Positions 36,804 through 46,205 are shown, counted from the first letter of the stretch. The stretch: DNA of 64,000 bases from DASQDN01 sp963833675 (GCA_963833675.1 CAWHYW010000030.1:1-64000); one strand, 5' to 3'. The notes: a model not told the origin generated them from the sequence alone. A program made the numbers and translations.

Positions 36804-36873
36804 TCTTCCTCCTCTGAAAAACGCTAAGGAACACGCGCTCGTGAGTTAGGCTAAGTGTATATTGCTATGTTAC

Positions 36874-37593
36874 ATGTCTGACGCTGTCCACCTCGAGAGT
36901 GCGCTGCTGTTCGAAACGCCAGGCCAGATCTTTGAGCGCGTATTTCGAATCGTGAAGCCGCGAACCGAGATGCCTGCGTTTACGTTGGAATTTTGTGAAT
37001 TTGCGAACGCCAACAGCTTCATCCGGCTCGATGCGGGCAGGATTGAAGTCCGTGTAACCGATATCCTTCGGGATGCGCCGTCACCCATCCTTGAGGCTCT
37101 CGCATACATTTTGATTTGTAAGCTATATCGGCGCCCGGTCCCGCGCGCCTGCAATCATCGATATCGGCTGTACCTGAATCGCAAAGATGTTCGTCAAGAA
37201 CTCCAGCGGTTCCGTCGGGAGCGCGGACGCAAGCACGTTTTGGATCCGCGCGGAGAAGTGTACGATCTAGAGGAGTTGTACGAGGAGCTGAATGTCCGTT
37301 ATTTCCATGGCCTGATGGCGCGGCCCGAACTTGGATGGAGTCGTAGACCGTCGAGGACGACGCTCGGGCATTATGATCCCTCACATCACATAATTGTGCT
37401 TAGCAAGATTCTGGATCGGACCGAGGTGGCGAGGATCGCGGTGGAATACGTGATGTTCCACGAGATGTTGCATTTGCGCTATCCGGTGGAACATAAGGGA
37501 GCACGGAGGTGCGTACATACTCCGGAGTTCAAGCTGGCAGAACAGCAATTTGAGGGGTTGAAAGAAGCGAAAGATCTATTACACAAATTATAA
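36874..37593 (+). CDS. SprT-like zinc metallopeptidase domain protein
   Basis: About 239 residues from MSDAVHLESALLF. The C-terminal part has YEELNVRYFHGLMARPELGW and the zinc motif VMFHEMLHLRYPVEHKGARR with a further His in VHTPEFKLAEQQF, as in SprT/YgjP-like proteins. The N-terminal half (IEVRVTDILRDAPSPILEAL, AYILICKLYRRPVP) is a family-specific extension known in Acidobacteriota. A -10-like TATATT lies just upstream. Function unknown, possibly a DNA- or protein-quality protease. Confidence 0.75.
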   Translation: MSDAVHLESALLFETPGQIFERVFRIVKPRTEMPAFTLEFCEFANANSFIRLDAGRIEVRVTDILRDAPSPILEALAYILICKLYRRPVPRACNHRYRLYLNRKDVRQELQRFRRERGRKHVLDPRGEVYDLEELYEELNVRYFHGLMARPELGWSRRPSRTTLGHYDPSHHIIVLSKILDRTEVARIAVEYVMFHEMLHLRYPVEHKGARRCVHTPEFKLAEQQFEGLKEAKDLLHKL

Positions 37594-37619
37594 AGTCGGG
37601 CGAGATTCACCCGACTTTA
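37591..37619. terminator. Hairpin terminator between convergent genes
   Basis: Perfect 10-bp stem TAAAGTCGGG / CCCGACTTTA with a 9-nt loop. The TAA of the left stem is the stop codon of the SprT-like gene. It lies 21 bp from the end of the convergent minus-strand gene. There is no long T tract, so efficiency is uncertain. Confidence 0.6.
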
Positions 37620-37640
37620 CGGCTAAATTCATCTCCGGGA

Positions 37641-38174
37641 TCAGATTCCGGCGGGTTGCGCGGCAACACCCAAACTGGTTACGTTCATGCGCATGCCTTC
37701 CAGAGCTCCGAGGAGATCGGTGACATCGACATGGCCAAGGCCAAAGGTGTGAAGACACAACCGGTACTCGACTTGCAATACTGCCCCAGCAAAGCGCACG
37801 CGCTGTACCATGAGAGCCTTGGCCAAGTCGGGCCGGTCCTGTGATGAATAGATTAAGGTCATTCGCGCCGCTAGGTGTAATCGATGGAAGTCTCGCACCA
37901 GGTTCCGCAGATAGGCCCGGAAGATCCGTCGACGATCACGCCGCAATTGGCGAATTGTCTCCTTCGTGATCCCAGGCTGAGTTGCCAGAAAGGTGTAGTC
38001 CGATTCAGAGAGCAGACGCAGCATCGGCCGGTAAGCCGAGATTGAAAAATTGGAGAGCCACTCCGGATCGCATTCGGAGATGGATGCCGGAGAAGTGATT
38101 CGCCGGACTAACAGTAGAACAGCGATGCCCAAACAGGGCGCAAGTACTAGAGTAACGATGAGAGGAATAGACAT
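37641..38174 (-). CDS. Membrane-anchored hypothetical protein
   Basis: 177 residues, one N-terminal transmembrane helix (IPLIVTLVLAPCLGIAVLLL) followed by a cytoplasmic, helical, arginine-rich region (LRRDRRRIFRAYLRNLVRDF) and a C-terminal region with an aliphatic helix pattern. No family recognised. It is the last gene of a minus-strand cluster with the seven-helix protein (90 bp upstream) and the tandem small peptide genes. This is positional evidence only. Confidence 0.6.
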   Translation of the reverse strand: MSIPLIVTLVLAPCLGIAVLLLVRRITSPASISECDPEWLSNFSISAYRPMLRLLSESDYTFLATQPGITKETIRQLRRDRRRIFRAYLRNLVRDFHRLHLAARMTLIYSSQDRPDLAKALMVQRVRFAGAVLQVEYRLCLHTFGLGHVDVTDLLGALEGMRMNVTSLGVAAQPAGI

Positions 38175-38263
38175 TGGATCCGCTCGTGGTTACAGAATAA
38201 CCGAGCGATTTCCCGAAAGCAACGAATATTTAAACGTTTGCGACTCGGATTTTCCGGGTAAGA

Positions 38264-39037
38264 CTATTTCCTGGCTGATCTAAGGAGCGTCTCATTAAGC
38301 GCTTCCAACTGCGCCATGAGCCGGGCCTCTTGTTCGGAGGAGGGCCGCTGTCGGACCGGCACAGTTTCGCCCGTCTGCTTCAACAGGATGATCCATGACA
38401 GCAGACAGGCAATAGCAAGCATTTGCCCCACTATATTGACGATTCGAACGGTCTCCAAACCGAACAAAGTCACTACAAAAAGTACGGAAGTACGAACCGC
38501 AAAGTAAGCCGAGAAAATGCTTGCGTGTACTCGGATGTTCCGGACAAGCGGAACGGGGAAGTAGGTTAAGAATACAATTAGACACAACAAGAGCACCAGT
38601 AGGCTGCTCATTACTAGGCGATCGAGAAGAATAAAATTCACTAAAAAAGCGGATTCCGGGCGTATTTCTTGAAGTTCAATCAGTAAGGTTGCCCCCGATA
38701 TTACGACTGAGAGAACCAGAGACCACGTGAGGGCCTTTTTGCCCAGGGTTGCAATTCCCGCATGATTGCGCAATACGAGCTGAAAAAGTTCAAGTACCAC
38801 AAGTACAAAGAGAATCCAGGCGATCGGTTGCGTTGCGAAGAACAGTGTCCCATACAGCTTGCTTCGGAAAGGAATTGCGAGCATGGTTGGCACACGCAAC
38901 ATCTCGAAAGCGATATAAAAACAAAAGTACCGGTACCTGCGCCAAAGTCCCGATCGAAATAAATTCATCAAGACTAACGAATAACTGACGATCTGAATGA
39001 TCGTGAGATATTGGCGCAGTTGCGGCATGGAGGGCAT
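38264..39037 (-). CDS. Seven-helix membrane protein of unknown function
   Basis: 257 residues (start at 39037 or the ATG at 39028). About seven hydrophobic segments can be counted, for example YLTIIQIVSYSLVLMNLF, TQPIAWILFVLVVLELFQL, LLVLLLCLIVFLTYFPV and IVGQMLAIACLLSWIILL. They are followed by a cytoplasmic charged tail with coiled-coil character (SSEQEARLMAQLEALNETLL). Similar uncharacterised proteins are common in Acidobacteriota. It follows the last peptide gene by 66 bp on the same strand, so co-transcription with the peptides is plausible. Confidence 0.65.
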   Translation of the reverse strand: MPSMPQLRQYLTIIQIVSYSLVLMNLFRSGLWRRYRYFCFYIAFEMLRVPTMLAIPFRSKLYGTLFFATQPIAWILFVLVVLELFQLVLRNHAGIATLGKKALTWSLVLSVVISGATLLIELQEIRPESAFLVNFILLDRLVMSSLLVLLLCLIVFLTYFPVPLVRNIRVHASIFSAYFAVRTSVLFVVTLFGLETVRIVNIVGQMLAIACLLSWIILLKQTGETVPVRQRPSSEQEARLMAQLEALNETLLRSARK

Positions 39038-39102
39038 GCGGCTTCGGGATCACCAATTCTAACATTGGGTTCTCGAAGCCGCTCACCGGAAGTTGATTTA
39101 TG

Positions 39103-39216
39103 TTATTTCGTATCGCAGGGATAGCACTCTGGAATATCGATGTCGGCGCTGGCGACAGGTACGGCGGCAGTAAGCGCCAGGGCGAAGAGGATTGCGGCAA
39201 CAGTTCTTTTAATCAT
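39103..39216 (-). CDS. Secreted micropeptide copy A (37 aa, CYPC)
   Basis: 37 codons, start ATG 39216 with a GGAGA ribosome site about 6 nt upstream, stop TAA. Predicted signal peptide: basic start MIKR, hydrophobic core AAILFALALTAAV, and an A-S-A cleavage site, releasing the 13-residue acidic peptide DIDIPECYPCDTK. The mature part has two cysteines as CYPC, suited to an intramolecular disulfide or metal binding. Copies A and B are nearly identical in DNA; copy C is diverged but has the same mature peptide. I do not recognise the family. Real translation is supported by the signal peptide, ribosome site and synonymous-only changes in the mature part between copies. Confidence 0.75.
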   Translation of the reverse strand: MIKRTVAAILFALALTAAVPVASADIDIPECYPCDTK

Positions 39217-39237
39217 GTTCGTCTCCAGTGGTCTCGC

Positions 39238-39351
39238 TTACTTCGTATCGCAGGGATAGCACTCTGGAATATCGATGTCGGCGCTAGCGACAGGTACGGC
39301 GGCAGTAAGCGCCAGGGCGAAGAGGATTGCGGCAACAGTTCTTTTAATCAT
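39238..39351 (-). CDS. Secreted micropeptide copy B (37 aa, CYPC)
   Basis: Same length and protein as copy A, with differences only at two or three bases of DNA (for example AGC/GCT changes in the signal-peptide end and the last Lys codon AAG versus AAA). Stop to stop distance to copy A is exactly 135 bp. The ribosome site lies in the 21-bp spacer to copy C. Recent duplication of copy A is the simplest explanation. Confidence 0.75.
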   Translation of the reverse strand: MIKRTVAAILFALALTAAVPVASADIDIPECYPCDTK

Positions 39352-39372
39352 GTTCGTCTCCAGTTATTTCGC

Positions 39373-39486
39373 TTACTTTGTGTCGCAGGGATAGCATTCC
39401 GGAATATCGATATCCGCGGAGGCGACAGGCGCTACGGAGGACAGGGCAAGGGCGAAGAGCAGAGCGAAAACGGCTTTTTTCATCAT
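39373..39486 (-). CDS. Secreted micropeptide copy C (37 aa, CYPC)
   Basis: First of the three in transcription order. Starts MMKKAVFALLFALALSSVAP, ends with the identical last 14 residues A-DIDIPECYPCDTK. Compared with copy A the mature-part codons differ at seven positions, all silent (for instance GAT/GAC, CCG/CCA, GAA/GAG), whereas the signal peptide differs in several residues. This is the signature of purifying selection on the mature peptide. A GGA ribosome site precedes the start. Confidence 0.75.
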   Translation of the reverse strand: MMKKAVFALLFALALSSVAPVASADIDIPECYPCDTK

Positions 39487-39506
39487 TGGTTTAAGTTCCT
39501 TTTGTG

Positions 39507-39531
39507 TTTGCGTAATGAATGCGAACGCAAA
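39507..39531. promoter_or_regulatory. Inverted repeat upstream of the micropeptide cluster
   Basis: TTTGCGT at 39507-39513 and ACGCAAA at 39525-39531 form a 7-bp perfect inverted repeat with an 11-nt spacer, 20 bp upstream of the copy C start. It could be an operator or an RNA hairpin in the leader. No clear -35/-10 pair is visible next to it. Confidence 0.3.
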
Positions 39532-39677
39532 GCCAGAGTAACCGCTATTTCGGCGGAATGGCGAGCTACGTAGAAGCTTTTCCGAAATCAGAACAACGAG
39601 AGAGTGCGTTAGGGATCACGCCTGAAGAGGATCGAAAATAGAAAATCTTAGTTTACAATCAGGATGGAAGGGCAAGG

Positions 39678-40134
39678 ATGCAAGTGCAAGCCAAGGCCGC
39701 CCTGGAGAGGGGGCCGGCCTCAGACCTTTGGCGGAACACCTTATCTCAAATCCCGAGCGTTTTCGGCCGACTGATCTATCTCTCTGCCCTGCGAGGCCCC
39801 AATTCCGGCGTGTACGAGCATCATGGTCTCTCGCTGGTATTCGGTCCGCGTGCCGCCAACGAGGCTCTGCGCAAGAAGTCACCACGACACGTTCCGCACT
39901 TGGCTAAGCTTCGATCTGCAGCAGCAGAAAGCCGATTTGGAACTCTATCTGGAAGGTTTAATTGAACAAAAGGCCGCCGCAATCGACACCTGGTTGCGCC
40001 TTCATCCTTATAGAAACGTCGTCCCGCTGACCGCCAGTGGAGTTGATAAGGATCTGTTCCTTATTGATTTCGGCGCTGTGCTCGAGCTTCTCAGGGTCGA
40101 GTACGGCGTCGTCGTCCCGGGTCCAGACGCATAG
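39678..40134 (+). CDS. Conserved acidobacterial hypothetical protein (frameshifted)
   Basis: About 150 residues after one frame change near 39870: LSQIPSVFGRLIYLSALRG, NSGVYEHHGLSLVFGPRAAN, then SHHDTFRTWLSFDLQQQKAD and RLHPYRNVVPL, ending with a LLRVEYGVV segment and PGPDA. I recognise this as a small, soluble, all-helical-looking family frequent in Acidobacteriota but of unknown function. A TACAAT -10-like box is 20 bp upstream. The end overlaps the convergent XRE gene by 44 bp. Confidence 0.65.
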
Positions 40135-40879
40135 CGATTCCAACGACTTGCCCGACGACATCGATCTCGGTAGGGAATTCGAATACTTCCGGCGAGCTCT
40201 CCGAAGACGGGTGGGGCTGAACGATCAGCACGTTATCGTTCAGGGTCGCCCAACCTACCGTGTATCCCTCTCGGCGTTCAAAGAAGTAGATCGGCCTTTC
40301 AAATTCGTTGGTCCACCCCGAGGTCGCGATTTTGCGTTTGGTCTCGTCGATCAATACCAGCGAACCCGGACTGACAAGCGGGTGCATTCGCCAGTCTTCG
40401 GTGCCGATGTAAGCGTATCGATGACCTTTCAAGTCCATGCTATTCAGCAACATAAGGGGGAGTTTGCCCCATCGCTGGATCATTCGGCTTAAGTAAGTTG
40501 TGCGTTTGAGATCGATGCCTGGATCAAGAGCGATCGGCAGCAGCGCCTCCCCCGAATTGCCCTGACCGTGAATCGAATAAGGTGAGTGGTCTGTCCCGCC
40601 CCGAGAGTCGCCGAATCCCCGGGAAGTCTGGTGATATCGATTCCGTACCACTCGAGCACTTCTGTCATGTCGATTCGATAGATGGCACACAGCGCGTACA
40701 GCCGGTAAATCGTCGGAAGGATGCCTTTATTCTCGATGTCAGACGAGGCGACTTATCGCGATTAAGTATTCGTCGTTTTTGTGAAGGGAGGCGATCTTTT
40801 CGCTTAGTTCCTCAACGTCGCGATAGCGCAATTTGAGCTCTTCACGGCGCTTTTTGAGCTTCTGTCCAGCATCCTCCAT
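40091..40879 (-). CDS. XRE-family regulator with S24/LexA-like C-terminal domain (frameshifted)
   Basis: Starts MEDAGQKLKKRREELKLRYR at 40879, an XRE helix-turn-helix N-terminus. After a frame change near 40745 it gives DIENKGILPTIYRLYALCAI and YRIDMTEVLEWYGIDI, a layout typical of acidobacterial XRE regulators. A further change near 40600 leads to the C-terminal part with LLNSMDLKGHRYAYIGTED, MHPLVSPGSLVLIDETKRK and HPSSESSPEVFEFP. This resembles an S24-like beta fold, but I do not see a complete Ser-Lys protease dyad. It probably represses its own or neighbouring promoters. Confidence 0.7.
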
Positions 40880-41028
40880 TTTATTGTCCGGAGCTCAATT
40901 GTCGAGGGCGAAGTCGGGACATTGATAGGGTAGATACTTTAGAGGCCCGCCAGCAGGGTATTACAGAGTGTTCCTGGGTGAATTATAACGAGATCCCCTA
41001 GTACTGGGCAAGACGGCTTGGGGCGTTT

Positions 41029-41046
41029 TGTTCTGAATTCAGAACA
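41029..41046. promoter_or_regulatory. 18-bp perfect palindrome upstream of ubiX
   Basis: TGTTCTGAATTCAGAACA is a perfect 18-bp palindrome, 24 bp before the ubiX start and in the gap between the divergent XRE regulator gene and ubiX. This is operator-like, and the regulator encoded next door is an obvious candidate to bind it (inference). Confidence 0.5.
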
Positions 41047-41069
41047 GAACTTTTGCGTGGAGGTCAAAT

Positions 41070-41643
41070 TTGAGGATCGTCGTCGGTATTTCAGGCGCAA
41101 GTGGCTCAATTTACGGGCTTCGAATGTTGCAACGCTTGCGCGCCCGAGGCGGTGTGGAGACCCATCTTGTCCTCACTCGCGCGGGCGAGCGTACCGGGTA
41201 CCTGGAATTGGGTATAAAGGCCGCCGAATGGCGGTCTTTTGCGGACCAGTTTTATCCGGTGGAAGACATAGGATCTTCCCTAGCAAGCGGCAGCTTCCCG
41301 ATTGACGGGATGGTAGTCGCTCCATGTTCCATTCATTCCTTGTCGGCTATCGCGACAGGAATCACAGGAAATTTATTGGTGCGCGCCGCCGACGTCACTC
41401 TCAAGGAAAGAAGAAGACTGGTGCTGATGGTGAGAGAGAGTCCCTTTCATGTAGGTCACCTTCGCGACCATGACCGCTGTTGCGGAAATGGGCGCCATCA
41501 TTGCTCCACCGATTCCGGCTTTTTATCATAAGCCGCAGAGTGTGATGGATATCGTGGATCATACAGTGGAACGTGTAATGGACCTGCTCGGCGTTCCCGC
41601 TTCGGATGCGAGGCGCTGGACAGGGCCAGAGGTACAATCCTGA
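41070..41643 (+). CDS. ubiX: Flavin prenyltransferase UbiX (frameshifted)
   Basis: About 190 residues. Makes prenylated FMN, the cofactor of UbiD-type decarboxylases. Motifs: MRIVVGISGASGSIYGLRML (FMN-binding loop), GMVVAPCSIHSLSAIATG, LLVRAADVTLKERRRLVLMV with RESPFHVGHL; after a frame change near 41470 it continues VAEMGAIIAPPIPAFYHKP and VDHTVERVMDLLGV. The start is TTG at 41070, with GGAGG about 7 nt upstream. Followed directly by pheA with one base between stop and start. A UbiD partner is not in the window. Confidence 0.88.
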
Positions 41644-41644
41644 C

Positions 41645-42488
41645 GTGAGTAGACGAAAGACTGTTTCGTTTCAGGGAGAGAAGGGCGCCTTCAGCCAGGT
41701 TGCCGTCCAGCAACTGCTCGGAGCGGATGTTGATGTGCGGCCGTGTCAGAGGTTCGAAGAGGTCTTTCGCGCCTCTGGCGGACGGCGATGTCGAGGCCGC
41801 AGTAATACCCGATCGAAAACACGCTGCATGGGTCAGTTCATGAAAACTACGACCATCTGGTGAACTTCGAGTTGCCGATTCACGCCGAGACCAGCGTCCG
41901 TATTTCCCACACACTCATCGCCTGTCCTGGCGTCTCCGTTTCGTGACGTACGGCGCGTGCTTTTCACATCCGGTCGCGTTGAATCAGTGCGTAACCTTCT
42001 TCAAGGAAAATCCCCAGCTCGAACGAGTTCCGTTCTATGACACAGCGGGCAGCGTGAAGATGTTGATGGAGGAGCAACCGCGCGATGCCGCTGCAATAGC
42101 TTCCTCGATGGCTGCCGAGCTGTACAACGCGAGAATTCTCAAAAAGGGAATCGAGGATGATCCAAGCAACTTCACTCGATTTTTTCTGCTGCGACGGCCC
42201 GGCTTACCGTCCACAAAATTCGCAGATGTCCAATGGAAGACAAGCTTGGTTTTCCAGACGCGGAACGTTCCCGGCGCCTTGTTCAAATGCTTAAGCGCTT
42301 TCGCGCTCCGTGACATCAGTTGCACGAAGATCGAGTCAAGGCCGCTTCGCGGCAAACCGTGGGAGTATTGGTTTTATCTTGATTTTCTTGGCCGGGCCGA
42401 TGACAAAGTGCCGCAAAAAGCACTGGGGCACCTCGCGGAAATGGTTGATTTCCTTCGCGTGCTCGGCACCTATCCTAAGGCGGTCTAA
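41645..42488 (+). CDS. pheA: Prephenate dehydratase (frameshifted)
   Basis: Converts prephenate to phenylpyruvate in phenylalanine synthesis. GTG start at 41645 (SRRKTVSFQGEKGAFSQVA). Frame changes near 41775 and 41945 are required to read DGDVEAAVIPIENTLHGSV and ALNQCVTFFKENPQ. Then DTAGSVKMLMEEQPRDAAAI and NFTRFFLL, the catalytic TRF motif. A C-terminal ACT domain follows (KTSLVFQTRNVPGALFKCL, KIESRPLRGKPWEYWFYLDF with the ESRP effector motif), so feedback inhibition by phenylalanine is expected. About 280 residues, normal for the family. Confidence 0.88.
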
Positions 42489-43293
42489 TACGCACGTGCT
42501 ATCGCCGCTACCTTGACTACTTCCCTTTGAAAAAGTCGATTCTCCGGGAAGTCGCGAGCTAATTGCTTCAGGATCGATAGCGCCTGCTCAGGTCGCTTTT
42601 CGCGCAAGTTGACGATTGCCAGCAGAATTCGCGCGAACGGTCCCAGATACCGGCCCGACCTGGCAACGCGTTCCAGCTTACGTGTAGCCTCTGATTTTTG
42701 GCCTTCCACACCTTCAAAGCGGACGAACCAGCGCACGAAGAAGGGCATACTGCCAAGCAGATATTCACACGCGCCGCCTGTTAACTCGGCATCGGCGAAA
42801 TCAGGATTTGACTTCAACAATTGCAACGACCAGTTTTGCGACTGTCGAATGGATGAAAGGCTCTGCAACTGGCGTTTGTCAATGAAGGCAGTGTAGTCGG
42901 CTCTTAAACCGGAGCTCAACGAAAGTGTAAACAGCGCATTCGGATCGCCAGGTTTGGATGCAAGCATACGTTGCGCGTTGGCCTCAGCCTGCTTAAAAGC
43001 GTCATCAAACCGGGCGCGAGTCTCGGCATCGGGCTTCAGCTTCTTCTTGTCACTGATCCGCTGGTCTTCAGCGAAAAACTCGCTTTCAAGAATATGCAGC
43101 CGATCAGTTCGTGGAACAGCAGCGAAGCTGCCCGTACCGAATACGCCAATCCGTCGTCCGGCTTATTTACAAGGTGGGCATCCAGTATCGACGTCGCCCC
43201 GGCGAAGTCGAAATTATAAAGCCGTTCGAAAGCGCGATCAATTGGAGTAGGGTTGCTGGCAGCGGCAAACAACAACAGCAGGGCTGGCCACAT
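42485..43293 (-). CDS. Secreted tetratricopeptide-like protein (frameshifted)
   Basis: Starts MWPALLLLFAAASNPTP, a signal peptide, 6 bp after the glnE stop. One frame change near 43095 leads to a long helical region (LASKPGDPNALFTLSLSSGL, SLQLLKSNPDFADAELTGGA, RKLERVARSGRYLGPFARIL, SILKQLARDFPENRLFQREV) with the size and small-residue pattern of TPR helices. Total about 268 residues. Unknown role; similar secreted TPR proteins are common in Acidobacteriota. Its end overlaps the pheA end by 4 bp. Confidence 0.7.
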
Positions 43294-43299
43294 CTATGT

Positions 43300-46129
43300 T
43301 TATCCGAAAAGTCGGCGGAAATATTCGCGCGTGCGCGTTTGAATCTTCGCCAAAGCTTGCGGCAGAGGCTCATGCTGCAGGCGCTCAGGAGTCCAGCGAT
43401 TGACAAGAGCGGTAAGCGTTTCAAGGTGGACCGGAGAGTTTGGCAGTCTACCTTCAGCATGGCCCGAGTAAATCCGAAGTCCGTGATCGATCGCCCGATA
43501 GAAAGTGGCTGCGTCCTCGAGGAACTCCGCGTCCGAGCGTTCCAGGTGTCCCATTTTTTCTATGATGTCGATACGCTCCGGCGTATTCAGGACCTTATAA
43601 AAGATCCCGGCGCTCTTTAGGCGCAAGTACATCAATGCGAAATCGATGTCGTAAAATCCACCCGGGCCGGCCTTAAGCGGACTGATCGATCCCTGCTCAC
43701 GCTCCAAACGTGCGCGCATCTCTCGCAGGTCATTGCGTGAGCGCCCTCCCTGCCCGTAGCGTCGCCAATCGACTTGTTGCAACTCGTGCAGGAATTTCGT
43801 CGCAGATTCGCTGTTTCCGGCGACAGCACGCGATTTCATATACGTGATGCCTTCCCATGCCTCGGCGCGGTTTGCAAGATAGTCTTTGTAGCCGGAATCA
43901 GTTTGAACCAAATTGCCCTCGCGGCCGTTCGGACGAAGACGTGTATCCACTGCAAACATTATCCCTTCGCCGGTGTAGGAGGTAATCATGTCGATCATCC
44001 GCTCGGCCACTCTGGTCCAGAAGCGTACCTCGCGGACATCCGCCTCAGGAAGAATGAAATTCAGATCCGCGTCGGAGCCTAGATCGAACTCGCGCATGCC
44101 CAGACGACCCAGAGCGATCACCATCATTTGGTCCCTTGGCAGGTATTCATTCGACTCCGGAGGGTGAGTCCGGAATACCTGATCGCGTGACAGCGCATAG
44201 GCAGCGCAAATCACGGCGTCCGCGAGATCGGATGTGCGGCCGAGCGTGTTGAAAATCGGGGCGCGCATGCAAACGCTCTCGACCTGAATGCGCAGCATCT
44301 CACGGCGAAAAAACTTGCGCAGTTCGGAGGGCTCATGAATATGCGACGAAAGATTCTCGTAATTGCTCGCGACGCCGCTTCGCGCATGGGCAATCTCCAA
44401 AACGAGTTCAGGCCGTCGAAGCAGTTCTTCGGCAAAATGCATGCTGTTCTCAAACAGATCTACAACGTCGTGAATGGGAAACGGATTGCTGTTAAGAAAG
44501 TGCAAAAGATCGGCATTTGCATAGATTCGCTCAAGGAAAGACTCGAACGATATCGGTATCTTTTGCAATGAAATGGATTCTAATTCTCGAGCGAGCTGTG
44601 GAGCTCGCTGATCCAGGAATCGGATCAGGTTGCTGTTAGATGGCCCGGGAGAAAGATCGCGCTCATTGGCGACTGGCTCCGTCCGATGAGCAGGAGACAT
44701 GTAATACATCGGTTGCTGCGAATGAATGACACGATCGTATGTTTCCTGTACTTCTTCGAGGTGCACGTTTAACTGATGCAAAAGCTTGTCCGCGGAAGGA
44801 AGTCGGCCGAGTTCCGCCTTCGGCATCTTCCGCGCAAGCACCTCCAATTCCTCTTTGCTGACAGGGAGCGAGTGCGTTTGACGGTCGTCCAAAAACTGCA
44901 GGCGATGTTCCAGGTTACGTAAAAATTCATATGCTGATGCAAGCCGGGCATATTCCGCTTCCGAGAGAAAGTTCTTGTCCCGAAGACGGGAGAGCGCCAA
45001 CATCGTTCCACCGTGTCGAACCCAGGACTCGCGGCCACCGTGTAGCCGTTGGAGGCATTGAACCAGGAACTCGATATCACGAATGCCCCCACGCGTAAGC
45101 TTAATGTCTAGTCCCGTATCGCGTGATCGTCGATTCGCTTTCTCGTGAATTCGTTCGCGTGTGGCGGAAACCGCCTCTACGGCCGAGAAGTTTAAAGTTG
45201 ATTGATAGATTCGAGGTTCGACTGCATCCAGCAGATCTTTTCCGGGAGAAATCTCACCCGCGGCCACGCGAGCCTTAATCAACATCTGCAGTTCCCAATC
45301 GCGACCGCGCGTTTCATAGTAAGACCGCGCGCCATCCAGAGACAGGCAAACTTCGCCCAGCCGCCCATCGGGACGAAGTCGCAGATCGACCCGATAACAT
45401 GCCCCGTCCGAAGTATAGGTGGATAACAAGTCCGTGTAGAGATTGGCGACCTTCTTGAAGAATTCCTTGTTGCTAATGCTGTCCTGACCGTCGGTAGTAC
45501 CGTTGCCGGAGTAAACGAACATCAGATCGATATCGGAGCTATAGTTCAGTTCGCGACCGCCGAGCTTGCCCAGCGCGATCACGGACATTCCGCAGAGATG
45601 TTTGCCTCCTATGAGAATCCGTGCAGGCAGGAGCTCCATAGCGCTGCTCGAGGTTCGCGCGTATGCGGCGATATGCCACGTGGAGGATGGCATCCGCGAG
45701 GTTGGAGACATCTTCAACTGTTTCGGGTAGGCTGGCATGCCCCATGACATCGCGGAGAAGGATCCGCAGCAACTGACGCCGTCGAAATACTGCCAAGAGG
45801 CGAGCCGGAGGTATGCCATCTTCTTGTCCCAAGTAGGCTTCGAGTCGCAATTTGTACTCGTCGGCAGCCAGAACACGATCGAGGTCCGGCGAATTTACCA
45901 AGGATTCCAGCCACTCCGGAGTCTGTAACAAGGCTTCGGAAAGAAAGCGGCTGTATGAGAAGACGCCGATCAGGTATTGCAAACCGGACGCCGAGGCGCT
46001 CAGACGTTCATAACTCTCAGGCTGACTCAGTTGGAAACTGAATAAGTAACGCTCGGCGGATTTCGGATCGGGTGAGGAGGAAATAAGGATGCGGCTATTG
46101 GTGTCGAAGGTTGGTAGCGTTCGCTCCAT
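43300..46129 (-). CDS. glnE: Bifunctional glutamine synthetase adenylyltransferase/deadenylase (frameshifted)
   Basis: About 943 residues, the usual GlnE size. Controls glutamine synthetase by adenylylating or deadenylylating it. Two nucleotidyltransferase domains are visible: GKLGGRELNYSSDIDLMFVY (N-terminal) and GRLGMREFDLGSDADLNFIL (C-terminal), each with the GS-x9-DxD signature, plus TRGGIRDIEFLVQCLQRLHG and AGPGGFYDIDFALMYLRLKS. One frame change near 45645. Directly downstream of glnA on the same strand (84 bp), pairing the enzyme with its modifier. Confidence 0.92.
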
Positions 46130-46183
46130 CAGAGGCTAGACATCGGGGTCTACCTTGGCGATTATATCTCCGCGGCGAATTGC

Positions 46184-46205
46184 GGGGCCGGGGGGAGACG
46201 GCCCC
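46184..46205 (-). terminator. Hairpin after glnA
   Basis: GGGGCCG / CGGCCCC 7-bp stem with an 8-nt loop, 9 bp beyond the glnA stop in the glnA-glnE gap. No T tract follows on the minus strand, so it may be an attenuating or mRNA-stabilising structure rather than a strong terminator. Confidence 0.35.

Larger units (their letters stand above)
39103..39507. repeat. Three tandem 135-bp repeats carrying the micropeptide genes
   Basis: Units 39103-39237, 39238-39372 and 39373-39507. The first two are nearly identical; the third has diverged to roughly four-fifths identity by eye. Each unit contains one 114-bp reading frame and a 21-bp spacer with its own ribosome site. Confidence 0.8.

Noticed and set aside
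39103..39507. CRISPR-like array
   Set aside because: Units are 135 bp, contiguous and coding. There are no unique spacers and no cas genes.
39100..39573. Plus-strand 157-codon frame across the tandem repeats
   Set aside because: It has no ribosome site and no recognised family. The minus strand instead gives three matching signal-peptide genes with silent-only changes in the mature part, so this frame is a shadow of the repeats.
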